Shown piece by piece: positions 24,124 through 35,972 of a stretch of DNA of 64,000 nt. Every line of letters begins with the position of its first letter. Positions within the stretch are counted from its first letter, which is position 1. Source of the stretch: Aphelocoma coerulescens (lineage: Eukaryota > Chordata > Aves > Passeriformes > Corvidae); NCBI RefSeq assembly GCF_041296385.1, contig NC_091013.1, forward strand, positions 6,896,001 to 6,960,000. The letters run 5' to 3'. The position numbers were made by a program, and so were the translations under genes. The notes beneath the pieces were generated by a model. It was not told the DNA's origin. It did not search any database and was given only the letters and a program-made list of their open reading frames with translations.

Positions 24124-24150
24124 TTTAAAGTCATTTTAAATGACTTTAAA
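24124..24150. repeat. 27-bp near-perfect palindrome
   Basis: The arms TTTAAAGTCATTT (24124-24136) and AAATGACTTTAAA (24138-24150) are exact reverse complements around one central T. Each arm includes an AP-1-like half site (GTCA/TGAC). It could extrude as a cruciform or bind a dimeric factor. No transposon context was seen. Confidence 0.85.
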
Positions 24151-25111
24151 TTTGGACTGACTGAGGGGCTTTCCTGCTGTTTTTCCTTTTACTAAATGAC
24201 ATTTGCATGGAAGTCTTTCTATTAAGCTTTGCTCAAGCGAAAAAAAAAGGTCTGCCTCTGTTCAGAGGATATTTATGTTGCGGTAAATGGTGACCTTGAT
24301 CAGGGCTTATTGAAGTTCTTGACCTTTGGCTGTTTTTGAAATATTTATTGTTTAGAACCCTGGTCTGAATTAATGAATGTTTTCTGAATATTCTCCTTTT
24401 CCCTCTTTCCTCCCAGGTAAATTTTGACCCCAAGGCCTTTCTGGGAAGATTTGTATCAAGGAAGAACTGTTCCATGTAACAGGGATGAATTCTGCAGCAT
24501 TTAACCTGTTACTGTGAGCAACGAGATGTCCCTGGTTTTACATTTTAATCACATTTCTGCCTTCCCCACTAGTTAAAGTTGCATAAGTGTGTCAGGGGAC
24601 TCACAGAAAAGGCTGAGATCATGCGTTAGAATTCAGTGCCATGAAACACTTTTTGCTCAATACTATTTAGGAAATCACAACAGAAGACATAGAACTCTTC
24701 CTCCCTCTTTTAACTTCCCTGCCCCACGATCCTGATTTCTGGGCTTGGTCAGTTTAGGTACCTCTGAGAGGAAGTGTGGAAAACACACTGCCTGAGTTCA
24801 GGGGAGTTGTCACATCCCCGTGCCCTTGGGATGTGCACAGCCAGGACTGACCGCAGGCACACAGCTCTGCCACCCAGGAGAAAGAGAAGAGGAGGATGGA
24901 GGAGTGAGTTCATGCACATGGCTCTCACTTCTGGAGGCCTGGCTTGCTTCAAACTCGAAGTACACATTGCAAGTGAAACGAGTCTGAGTCACATCACACC
25001 AGCTTCAGCTGACACATCTCTATCAAAGGATGACACATAATTTATTCCCCCTGTCCAGGGAAAGCTGTCAGAGCTGGGTGGGAAAAAAATAAAGAAAAAG
25101 AGAAGTGAAAC

Positions 25112-25545
25112 AAAGAAGAAGAAGGAGAGGAGAGGAGAGGAGAGGAGAGGAGAGGAGAGGAGAGGAGAGGAGAGGAGAGGAGAGGAGAGGAGAGGAGAGG
25201 AGAGGAGAGGAGAGGAGAGGAGAGGAGAGGAGAGGAGAGGAGAGGAGAGGAGAGGAGAGGAGAGGGGAGGAGAGGAGAGGGGAGGAGAGGGGAGGGGAGG
25301 GGAGGGGAGGGGAGGGGAGGGGAGGGGAGGGGAGGGGAGGGGAGGGGAGGGGAGGGGAGGGGAGGGGAGGGGAGGGGAGGGGAGGGGAGGGGAGGGGAGG
25401 GGAGGGGAGGGGAGGGGAGGGGAGGGGAGGGGAGGGGAGGGGAGGGGAGGGGAGGGGAGGGGAGGGGAGGGGAGGGGAGGGGAGGGGAGGGGAGGGGAGG
25501 GGAGGGGAGGGGAGGGGAGGGGAGGGGAGGGGAGGGGAGGGGAGG
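25112..25545 (+). repeat. Polypurine pentanucleotide array (GGAGA)n then (GGGGA)n
   Basis: A tract of 434 bases contains only A and G. About 28 GGAGA units (25124-25263) pass through a mixed zone (25261-25300) into about 50 GGGGA units ending abruptly at 25545. The G4 runs spaced by single A make the right half a dense array of possible quadruplexes. The mirror-symmetric purine tract can also form triplex (H-DNA). Translations such as repeated Gly-Glu-Arg or Pro-Leu-Ser are artefacts of the pentamer. The array directly abuts the 5' boundary of a CR1 remnant. True length may be misassembled or polymorphic. Confidence 0.97.
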
Positions 25546-26670
25546 CGAAAGCTTTTGATACACGGGTCAAAGGGAATTAAGGTGGAGGCCATTTCTATCC
25601 ATATGGATGACTGGAAGGTGATCAGTAGTCAGCATGGATTCACCGAAGGTAAATCATGCTTGGCCACCCTGGTTACCTTCTATGATGAAACAAGTTCAGT
25701 AGTCTGAAAGAACTACCTGGATGGATGAGGGGAGAGCAGGGGATGTTGTCTGCCTTGATTTCAGCAGGGCTCTGACACTCTCTCTCACAGCATCCTCATT
25801 CACAAACTCAGGAAGTGTGGATGGGATGAGTGGACAGTGAGGTGGATTGAGAACTGGCTGAATGGCAGATCTCAGAGGTTGGTAATCAGTGGCACAGGGT
25901 CCAGCTGGAGGTCTGTCACCAGTGCTGTCCCCCAAGGTTCAACACTGGGCCCAGCAGTGTTTACCTTACTCATCAATGACCTGGGTGAGGGGCAGATGCC
26001 TCCTCAGCGAGTTCTCTGGCAACACAAGGCTGGGAGGAGGGACCAACACCCCAGAGAGCCGTGCAGCCCTCCAGAAGGACCTCGACAGGACGGAGAGATG
26101 GGCAGAGAACCTCCTGAAATCCAGCAAAGGCAAATGCAGGGTCCTGCATGGGGAAAAACAACCCCAGGCACCAGGATGGGCTGGGGCTGACCTGCTGGCA
26201 AACAGCTCTGGGGAGAAGGACCTGGGGGGCCTGGTGGACAATGAGCTGTCCCTGAGCCAGCACCGTGTCCCTGTGGCCAGGTGGCCAATGGGATCCTGGG
26301 GTGCAGTAGGAAGAGCACTGCCAGCAGGTCAGGGACATGATCCTGCTGCTCTGCTCAGCCCTGGTGAGGATCACCTGGAGTGCTGTGTCCAGTTTGGGGC
26401 TCATAAGTACAGGAGAGACATGGAACTCCTGGAGCAGGTCCAGCAGAGAGCGGCAAAGAAGATGAAGAAACTGGAGCATCTCACTGAGGAAAGGCTGAGG
26501 GAGCTGGGCCTGTTCTACCTTGAGAAGAGGCAGCTGAGAGGGGACCTCATCCCTGTCTGTCAGTGTCTGCAGGGAGGGGGCAGAGGATGGACCAGGCTCT
26601 GCTCCATGGTGCCCAGAAATGGGACAAGAGGAACAGGCAGAAACCAGAAGGCCACACATCCTGAGATGTT
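25546..26670 (+). mobile_element. CR1 LINE remnant, internal ORF2 segment
   Basis: A forward-oriented CR1 copy covers the middle and C-terminal parts of the reverse-transcriptase ORF, beginning immediately after the polypurine array. Unlike the other CR1 pieces, it lacks the 3' UTR and ATTCTRTG tail. Homology fades near 26665 into unrecognised GC-rich sequence. A missing 3' end is unusual for CR1, which truncates from the 5' side, and suggests a later deletion or rearrangement. Confidence 0.9.
25577..26664 (+). pseudogene. Decayed CR1 reverse transcriptase
   Basis: Reverse transcriptase of the CR1 LINE, which copies element RNA at a nicked chromosomal site. Matches appear in three or more frame-shifted pieces. 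SQHGFTEGKSCLATLVTFYDE lies near 25628-25690. VCLDFSRAL (motif A, catalytic Asp kept) lies at 25748-25774 in a second frame. After a return to the first frame come [16 protein letters not shown] and [14 protein letters not shown] (motif B), to about 25990. The second frame then runs on through 26664. Motif C, normally Phe-Ala-Asp-Asp, reads Phe-Ser-Gly-Asn (26012-26023), so both catalytic aspartates are lost. Farther on, CVQFGAHKYRRDMELLEQVQ and RLRELGLFYLEKRQLRGDLI mark the conserved C-terminal region. In-frame stops at 25705 and near 25726 add to the frameshifts. The copy is dead. The 285-codon open frame at 25889-26746 is a chance survival of part of it. Confidence 0.92.
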
Positions 26671-29600
26671 GCACCAAGCCACAAAAAAACAACAGATGAC
26701 CACCAAAAGGAGTCCCTTGCTGGCTTTGGGCTGTATCATTCCCTAGAAGTACTCTGCAACATGGATGGGCTGGAAAGTGGGCTGGAGGGCGGGCTGACAG
26801 TCTCCAGGCTCCTGGAGTGCCCACCAGTGCTACTCAACCACCCCTGTGGGCAACAAGACCTGCCAGCAGCACCCACTGTCCTGGGGACCACCAGAGCTTT
26901 GCTGGCTGTGTGGGGGGCATGATGGAGGTGTGGCTTGAGAGCCATCAGGGAGAAGAGACACCAGGTCTTTGAGAAATCTTCATGGTCAGCTGAGGAGGAG
27001 AGTGGAAAAAGTACCTGGAAGAAGTACCTATCACGTTTGAACCATCTCTGGGGACTGCAGGGGTCTGCTGAAGGGGCACGCTGTGCTGTGCTTCACCCAT
27101 AGAGCACCACCTCGATTCACGTCTGAGTACAGGAGAAAATGAGGTTTAACTAATCTGCCACTTAAAGGCATAACTGCTAAAATAATGGCATTTTGATGGA
27201 GCAAAGGTTACCTGTTCTGGAATGGCAGATATCCCTCAGTGACTCTGCTGATGAAAGGCACAGCCAGCAAGAGCTTTGAGAGGCTCAGGAGTGCTCACTC
27301 GCTCCCTCTCTCAAGCAGTCTGTCGGCTATTTATGGCATTTCCCTTATCTCCCAGCAAAATTAATTTTACCACATACATTATATAACATGCTTTTGTCTC
27401 AGACCAGTGAGCTTCCCATCCTCCCCAAAGGACACCTGGTATTTGTGGTGCTTGTCTGAACTGGAGGAAAATATTGTGGAGGTTCTATGCAGAGAAACAC
27501 TGGGGAGAATATCAGTGTGTGGCCCCTTCACACCTCTCTGAGATTTGCATGACTTATTTGTGCGGCTTATAAGTGAGGAATTTTTTCTCCCCAACCCTGT
27601 AAACTCAGCCTTTAATCTTAAAATCAATTGGCGTTCTTTTGCTTCTTACACCACCAAAGGTGTTTAAAAATCTGTTGCCAGAATTGTGCTGACAATTTAG
27701 CTTCAGACCATGGGAAGCTCAGCCCTATTCATACTTTTTGAAACGAAAAGCAGGTGGTAGCAATATACATAATGTGGTGGGGTTTTTTTTCTCTTTCCTT
27801 TAAAATAGGCAGAGGTTTCTTAAAGATGTTGTTTGGGAAGATGGAGAAATAAGCCTTAATTCTTTGTGGTGCATCTCCTCTGCTCTAATGTATCAAAGTA
27901 CAGCTACTGCAAAACCAGCCTCCCCAGATGCTCCAGGGCTTCCCTTGCATAGGAAGATGCTCTTTGCATCTGGGCAGTGAGGATTACTCAGTGCCACTTA
28001 TTCCCTACCCAGTGCATCAGGACTGTGATGGAAACAAACTGTTTGACAGAGGATCTTGACTATCAAGGAATGAGGGCAGGAGGAGAGCAGGAAACGCATC
28101 AGATTAGCATAACTTTACATAGCTATGAGGTTCAGTTAGATACCAGAATTTTGGGGCATGGGAGGGAGCACTGGATCCCTTAGACACTCCTGTCTTTCCT
28201 GTACAGTTGGACTGTGCATGATGACCTTGTTTCATTGAGACAGCTGCAGTGTGACCAAGCTGCTTGTACTTAAACCCAGCTCCCCTCAGAGCACCCAGCT
28301 TGTGCTTCTTTCATTATGGGAGGGGAATCACTCTTCCTTTGCATTTTCCTCCCCTGCTGTAAGACTAATACACTCATATAAGTTATAGGTTACTATTTCT
28401 TTAGTGTTTGAGCACCTCCACACACAGTACCAACACAGTGATACACAACCAGAATAAGGACACCCCACTGTGAGTTAGGCGAATTGCTGGTGTTACACTT
28501 CATGTGTGTCAAAATTCTACTCATGGCAGGATTTGAATTAACTTCTGACTGTGTTATGGTCTTTAATTTTTTCACTGATCTGCAATTTACCTGATGGAAG
28601 AGGATACCAGTGCTGTGAATTGCTACCATGTCATGGAAAGATTTCCTCAAAGAAAATCTGTGCAGCACTTCTGAGACAGTCAGCTTCCAGACCCATCCTG
28701 TCTCCCTGGGAAGTTTGTTCTAGGAATGTTTCCCAGGGCTGTCGCCTGCATCATCCCAGAGGAAAGAAAATGCCTGTTTCAGTCAAGAGCCAGTAATGAC
28801 TTACCTGTCTTGGTCACACTTTGCATGTTTGTTAATGTACAGATCAACAGAAATGTAAATTCAGTGGGCAGATGCAGCTCATGCTGAAAGGCTCACATTG
28901 AGTCATCAAAGGCTCAGTGTGAAGGAATGAATTTTAAAAGGAATTGTTAAACTGTCAGGAGTCCTCTTATTACAAGGTGACATGTGTGACTTAAAAATAA
29001 ATGATCTGATTCTCAGTTCAGTTACAGGAGTGCCAGGACTACCCCTGCTTGAGTCAGAGGTGAATACATTTCTGGGGGGAAGGCATAGATTTGGAAAGGA
29101 CATGGCATGTTAACCCAGTCCAGGGCTACCTTTGATGCTGTTCAGACTTCTGGAGACATTTCTTGTTGCTCTCTGCACCAGCCAAAAAGATTTTCAAGCC
29201 ATAGAAAGAATCAGAATTTTCCTATTGAAATATTTCCACCAGAAAACGCCCTTTTCACAAGCTTCAGAATTTACACATGGAAATTTCTAATTCCCCTCAA
29301 AATTCAGATCCTTCACCAAGAATATCAGAAATGCCTACCTTTCTCAGGGACTCTTTGATTTCACTATTTTGTTGGAGAAGAAAAAGGAATATTAATAGGA
29401 ATACTCTAGGTGTATGGAGAGGCTTGGAAATACAAATAGCAGTAAAAAAAGTTGTGTTATAGCTCTCAGACTGGAATCTTCCTGGAGTCCCTTCTTATGA
29501 AATACTTTTTGGTTATTACTTTATGTCCAAAAGCATTTCCAAAGCATATATTCATTGTAAACAAATGTTTGGTTTGTTTTTGTAAGACTGGATTTGTTTT

Positions 29601-32600
29601 GTCCAAACCTTTCCACTGGCTGCTTCCTTCATCCACTTCTCTGGCTATTGCTAATGGGTTTTTTTTTTGGTCCTCAGTGCCTAATGCCTGGACCTGCTTT
29701 CATAATTCTGTCATTAGTCCTCTGCTCATTCTCTCTTAAAACACCCTTTGCAAAAAGCTAATCTTCCCTCGCAAAGGACTGAACCTAAAAATAGGAAGAC
29801 CAGTGCTGCTTGCTGTGATAATACACTGAGTGTGACTTTCTGACTATATTACTGCAATCACTATCTTTCATTCTCATTAACCCTGCAACATGAGTCCTCT
29901 TGTCTTATTTGTTTAGTTTTAGTCCAGCTCGAGTCTACAAATCTCCACTCAACTTTGTAGCTCTGATGCAAGTAATTCACTGAAGCCAAACAACACTAAT
30001 TAAAAATCTATGTTTTATACCACCAGGCTGCTGTCTCCCTGGAGAGAGCATCAGGGCTGTTTTCCAGGAAAGTTCTCCACATTTTAGTGGCACTGAATAA
30101 ATACTGATTTTAAGAACTGATTTGAAGATAACTATCATGTTATTTACTCTTAAAGAGAAGAAGTTCCTTTAACTATGTTGGCTGGCTCTAGACAAGCACA
30201 GGTCTGAGCAACCAAGCGTTTTGTGCATGCTCAGGATCCAGAGCTGCATTTTACAGATGGCACCTACATTAGCAAGAAGCAAACTCCAAATCCTCAATAG
30301 TCACACCCTTGATGCTTAGGATTTCTCAGTCCAAGGTACTCAAACACTTCTTTTCCAGCTAACACCCATTTGTTAGCACTGCTGCCTAGACAGCCACTCT
30401 GCTGTCCCTTTATCTTAGAGACCAGCAAGCAAGTACATCCTCTGTACTCTTTCATTTCTGAAAAAATAGATTCAGATTACTGCTGTGTTAAATACTCCTG
30501 ACCCCCAGGAGGGCTGGCAGCCTCGAGACAGGCACAGAAAGCTCTGCTGCAGCACTGCCATTCCAAGACAGCTGTGGCTCTGTCCTTGCTCACCCCACCT
30601 CACAGACATCCCTGAGTCACAAGATCACCCACAGCAAGTGGTGTTTTCCTTATCACAGAACAGCCAGTCAGAGGGCTTGAGCACCACAAAGTATGACCAC
30701 AGTCATTAAGGACGAAGGTTGGTAGCACACTCAGCAGCCCAGGATGAGCCTAGGAGGGACAGAAGCACAAATACAGTGTCAAAAGAAAGCCAGATCCTCC
30801 AGCCAAACCCAGCTCCCTACACCCAGACTTCCTTTGAAGGCAGAAGCTTCCTGGGAAAGGGAGAAGAGCAGACAAGGGAAGGTGGTGGGACATGGAGACA
30901 ATGGAGTGAAACCAGATGGACTGAACTGAGCCCCAGCTTCCAGTGGTGGCTTAAATCTGTCAGGGAAAATTTGTGGACATGACAATGCTCACAAGCCTTC
31001 ACAGGAAGGGAGAACAAATGCTGGAGTCTGCCTGAGGAGCAAAGAAACACAGCAGCTCCTCTCCTGGCACAGCAAGCTGAGAATAAAGCTGGTCCATCAG
31101 TGGAGTCACACAAGGATAGAGACAGCACAAGTGAGGGCAGCAGCCGGCTCCAGGATGTGAATTTACTTCGTGCTCTGGCTGAGCAGACCCAGTGATGCAA
31201 ATTGCTGTAGTTCTGATTAATTAGGCTGCTAAACCAGATTTATAGATACCATATATTGCTATAGGAGCAGCAAGCAGCCAGAGACTTTCGACAACATTTC
31301 ATCCTTATGGCCTGATGCACAGACAATGTTTGCTTGGTTTTAACCACTGTAACTGTGCCAGGTAGGAAATGTTTCCTACCAACTGGCTCACACAAATAAA
31401 TCCCGAGTGTGGGCATGGCCATCTCAGCAGAACAGTTTGTCACAGCTATCTTCCTTATTCATTTCTTAGACTAGTATAAAGCATTTACTTGTGCAGCTGC
31501 GTTAAAATTAAGGTCAAAGCACTTGAACTGTACTGATGTAATATATAGCATTTGTATACAATCATTGTCTTAAACCAATATAACTTCTCATCCTCGGAAA
31601 AAGTTTGAGCCCTGGAAATGCATCAGAGTTTTGCACAGTTTAGCAAGGTAGGTAAAATATAGGGAGTAAGAAGAAAAAGTGGAAAGAGGAAAAAATTAAC
31701 TCTGCATGAATCTGTTTTCACTAGGTTAGAAAAATCTGTGTTTTCCATTTGTGTGATTACTGACTTTCTCTTTGGCTGCAGTTTTGAAAACACTTTTCTT
31801 TACCATCTTTATTCCCTACAAAAAACATTGTCTTCAAACAAATATCTCAGAGGGTTTATAGAACTGATCACAGTCTGATTCTGTAAGGAAAGAAGGATAA
31901 TTGTGTGTGAGCTGATAAATGTTACAGGGACAACTGTAAACAATGGAGCATGAATTATATCTCCAACAAATGTAATTGCGGAACAATTCAGAAAATGTGA
32001 AAAAGCTGCTATATTTTTGTAGTTATATCCTTTCCTGGCCTGTGTTTTGGATGGCTTTCAAGCCTCCCTGATTAAATCTGGCCGGAAATCTTCTGGTGGA
32101 GCCAAGTCCCAGCGAGAAACGCCGATTCATCAGAATGAAACACTGCAGAGTGTGGGAACCTGTCCTGTTTGCTTCAGCACACAGGGGCTTCAAACCTGGC
32201 CTGCTGTGCAGGTTGCTGGGAGAAAACTGCCAGATCTCCTCCTGTCCCACCTGCACCTCCCATGGTACCACACTGGGCAGAGGGCTCCAAGGGGCCTGTA
32301 GACTTCAGGCAGAGCTCTCTGCAGGCTCTCTGAGCATAAAAACAATAAGGAGGTAAAAGATAAGAGGAAAAAAATCTTTGTTCCTGAGGCAGTTGGAGGC
32401 AAAAGGGTCAGGTGACTTCCAGTTTCCCAATATAGGCCTGGTACCCTTAAAGCAGACTGCAAAATCAGCATAGTATAACTCTGAAAGTGCTTGCAAGTGA
32501 CCCCAGCGAAGATTAACCTCTGCTTACAGCAGTATGTCAGGAAATGTGTTATAAGCTCTTTAATGCAGGATATTTGATAGTGTTTTGACCTATATTTCTG

Positions 32601-35600
32601 TTTGAGCATCCTGCCCTAATGCTGTGTTAATCACCAGTCTGTACTGCTGGCCTTCCACCTCTGAATGGAGGGACAACAGAGCATTGTGTGCTGCCACGGC
32701 CACTCTGCCATTTTTCCATGTGCACAGTGCCTGTCCTGGAGTGCTGCACATCCCAGACCTGCCTGGGACTCACCAAGAGCAAGGTTTGGCTAATCTGCTG
32801 GACCCTGACTATGGGCTGAGCCCTGTCCCGTGCCATGCTGCCCTCAGTGGATACTACCTGGAGCTCCCAACTCGCCTTCCCGGGGGTCAGCTCAGGACAC
32901 TGCAGCACTGCCAAGGATGAGTGACAGAGAAGTGTCACTGGGGAAGTGTGCATTGGCACAGTACCTTGGATTCCTGCAGGAGGAGACAGGCCTGAGGCTC
33001 CTACTAACACAAACATCAGCCAGGAGGTATTTCCTACCCACTGGGATGCAACAGGCACAGGAAGGATAGGAAGGAAAAGAAAATCAGGTGAAGGGCTCCT
33101 CTCAGCATTTTGCAGGGATACTGGTACTGCCAGGAATGCTCCTTTTTGCTGCAAGATAATATTTCACTGCCTAAAGTGCCTTCCCTTGTGTCCTGCTGAG
33201 GGCCTCCCATGTGCATCCCTGCAGGCTGCCCTTCCCTCGCAGCTGCTGGGACAGCCTTGGCCCTTGCCCTTCCCGTGCTGTTGGTTTTGTGTGGCTTTTT
33301 CTCTTGGCTGGGCCCCTAAAATCTCCAATAGCACAAGAATTGCCCCCTGCTTCCCCTTCCCTTTTCCTGCCTCACCTTTTTTAGCCTTTGATTTTTAACA
33401 GAGAATAAAATAAGTCTTAGCTGATAGCATGGAGCTGGTAAGTATTACTCAGTAATACTACCTGCACAAGGCTTGGCTGCACATCAGCCTGCAACACTTG
33501 TACCTGATTAAAGCACTCTGCAATCAACCCTGAGAGCACGAAAATCGGGGAAAACAATAGAGATTGAGCTGTGAAAAACCCATGCTATTACTACATTTTT
33601 CTGGCTGACTAGGAGGAAGACACAGTGGGGAAAAAAATCATCCTCATTGTTAAGTTAATTTGATGTATTGGAGAGACCAATCTCAGGAAATGCTTCTCTG
33701 GACACCCAGAAATAACCCTGGGAGAACTTTTTGCTTTCCCATTTCATTCTGTTTCTTTCTATCCCTTGTCTTTACCAAAAGATAACTGAGTTCCCTTTAT
33801 GCCAGTGGCTATGGACACCATGGATAGAGCTTTGTGATCATAGCTTTGTCATGGATTGTCTGTGTGACAGTGTTTGTAAGGACTCATCTGAACTCCGGTG
33901 AGTCCAGCAATGAACATCCCAAATCTGTTGTCTGTTCTGAATCTTCACCTATTCTGGGATAAGCAATCTATTTTAAAATTTTTCTTTCCAAGTATGGTGC
34001 TGTTTTCTTGAGTCAAAGGGTGCATATCCAGGTAATTTATCTTTGAGATAAGCAGGTTTAGACAGAACCATTTTCAGTTCAGTCTCAGTGAAGATGCGAT
34101 CTACAGGATGAGAAAGCTCCAAAGGAGTATTGTGCATCAAAACCCAACTTAGCTTGCCTCTAGCTCTTCACTTAACCTCCTGGATCAGAAAAGACCCTTG
34201 TGAACCATATAAGCTTGTACTTGTCCCCAGTCTGAGTCTGCAGCTAACTGCTCTATCTTTGGAATCTGTAAACCCTTCCACTTGTGGTCTTAAATCTTTG
34301 TATAGATTAAAGCTCATTTGGGTGCTGATCATGTACAGCTTCATCAAAAGGAGCTAATGGTTAATTTAATTGGAAGTAGGATACATGACTTCTTTAGGAT
34401 AGCAGAAACAGGGAAGGGATAATTTTCATTAATTTATTTCATTTGTTAGGAAGAAGAAACAGTGGAACTTGCATGATACCATTAACCTCGCAGTAACTAA
34501 ATTGTCTAACACTAGCTGACAATCAAAATTTCTAGGGCTTTAAGGAGATTCACTTGTTTCTGGGACTTGGTTTCAGCTGCTGATTTCAGATTCAGAGCTA
34601 CTGGAGTTTAATGAAACTTTGCTTTATTGGGTCTACAGGCTGGTTCTGAATTTTGACAGTTTCTGGACTGAAAAAACCTTCCATGTCATGAGTCCTCCCA
34701 TTAATGAAGACAGAAGCACCAATTAGGAGGTTGATCGTTTGTTGTGCTTCTGCACAGACCATTTAGATTAGGAAAAACAGGGACTTGGGGCTATGGATAG
34801 AAAGATGAGCAAAACTAAGGGTTCCCAAAAAAAAAGAAGGGAGAGAAAAGCAGGACCTGGAATTAAAAAGATCTTTGCTAAAGATCCTGGGAGCAGGAGG
34901 AGTTCTTGGAGATCAGAGCAGAGTGAAGACAAAAGGGTGTTCAGGGACCTTGGCTGGTCATTCACAGTGGGCATCAGCAAAGCATGAATGGACATGGTTT
35001 TTTCCAACCTTCCCAGACTGGGAGAGACCAGCTGGAGAGGGAAATTGAGACATCATTGAAGGAACTGCAGGGAGGGGAGTGACTGTTAAATAATAAGATA
35101 AGAGCTCTTATCTTTCTGATTCTTCAGCAAATCCCAGTATCCAAATCTACTACGAGTTGCTTCGTGCTTTGTCTTGCCTATGAACAAGCTGAAAAAATAG
35201 GATTGACCCAATAAGCTGCTCATTATAAATGATCTCGAGGCTGAAATTCACCCAAATACAGGGAACAGTACAAACTCTGTGTATCACTTCAAAACCACTG
35301 AAGTCACAGAGCTGGGAACAGGACTGGCTCTGCTCTTATGTAATGGCCTTGTGCTGATCTGCTGTGGAGGGATGAATTAATTCCCTTCTCACCCTGGAAG
35401 ACATTATCAGTAGCAGAAGCTAAAGACTTTTTCCTGACCAACAGATCTCTTACTCCAATACACCAACATGGACAGAAAGGCAGGTTTAAGAAGGCTTTAA
35501 TTGTGGACCAATTTTCTTGCCTTTTCAACCTCAGTTCCTTCTAGAATAGGAAGTTAGGACATTGTCTTCCTCATATTTTTTTCCTTGAAGATAACTATTT

Positions 35601-35774
35601 CCACTACCAGTTCAAGAACTTTTTTTCCTTCAAGGTGATCCTAAGCTTTAGGAGGGGAACCCAAGGAGCCTGAATGCAATGTATAGAGATTAAAAGATAG
35701 ATTCTAGATGGTTTTTTGGAGGTGTGTTTACAATGATACCTTCACACAGTTAAAAGATAATATAGACAATCCTC
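26671..35774. other. Long unique region, no gene seen
   Basis: About 9 kb without a recognised transposon, RNA gene or protein similarity. Bases 26690-27110 and 32040-33320 are GC-richer and give overlapping frames on both strands. The longest is 175 codons on the minus strand (32627-33154), composed of low-information sequence without domains I know. I saw no convincing pairs of splice sites around a conserved frame. Exons of a gene cannot be excluded by reading alone. Confidence 0.45.
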
Positions 35775-35972
35775 TTTTTGTTTGGTTGGTTTTTTGGGGT
35801 TTGTTTTGGGGTTTTTTGTTGTTTGGTTTTTTGGTTTTTTTTTTTGTTTTTTTTTTTTTTTGTTTGGGGGGTTGTTTGTTTGTTTGTGTGTGGGGGGCTG
35901 AAGTTTTTTGGTTGGTTGGTTGGTTTGGCTGGGGTTTGTTTGTTTGTTTTGGGGCTTTTTGTTTTTTCCTCA
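35775..35972 (+). repeat. G/T-only low-complexity tract
   Basis: From 35775 to 35897 there are 123 consecutive bases with no A or C. The bias continues, interrupted by three C and two A, to about 35972. The tract mixes TTTG, GGTT and TTTGGGG blocks, so it is not a uniform microsatellite. The complementary strand is A/C only. G runs of three to six occur several times. Frames through it (Phe/Trp/Gly/Val-rich or Lys/Pro/Thr/Asn-rich) are compositional artefacts. Confidence 0.9.

Larger units (their letters stand above)
21289..25111. other. Unique sequence, no gene seen
   Basis: Frames reach 129 codons (23617-24006, minus) with no recognised homology. Two sequence features are listed separately: a quadruplex motif at 22464-22489 and a 27-bp palindrome at 24124-24150. 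The 13-mer TGTCGTGGTTTAA at 23889 resembles the start of some avian ERVL LTRs, but no LTR body follows. Confidence 0.5.

Noticed and set aside
24989..25707. Long open frames on both strands (up to 200 codons) of Gly-Glu-Arg or Pro-Leu-Ser repeats
   Set aside because: They are translations of the (GGAGA)n/(GGGGA)n array. A pentamer lacking stop codons stays open in all frames.
25889..26746. 285-codon open frame as an intact gene
   Set aside because: It is one frame of a decayed CR1 reverse transcriptase. Upstream RT parts lie in other frames, motif C is mutated, and the last 25 or so codons are outside CR1.
32627..33154. 175-codon minus-strand frame as a possible gene
   Set aside because: GC-rich sequence with open frames on both strands, and no similarity or splice context seen.
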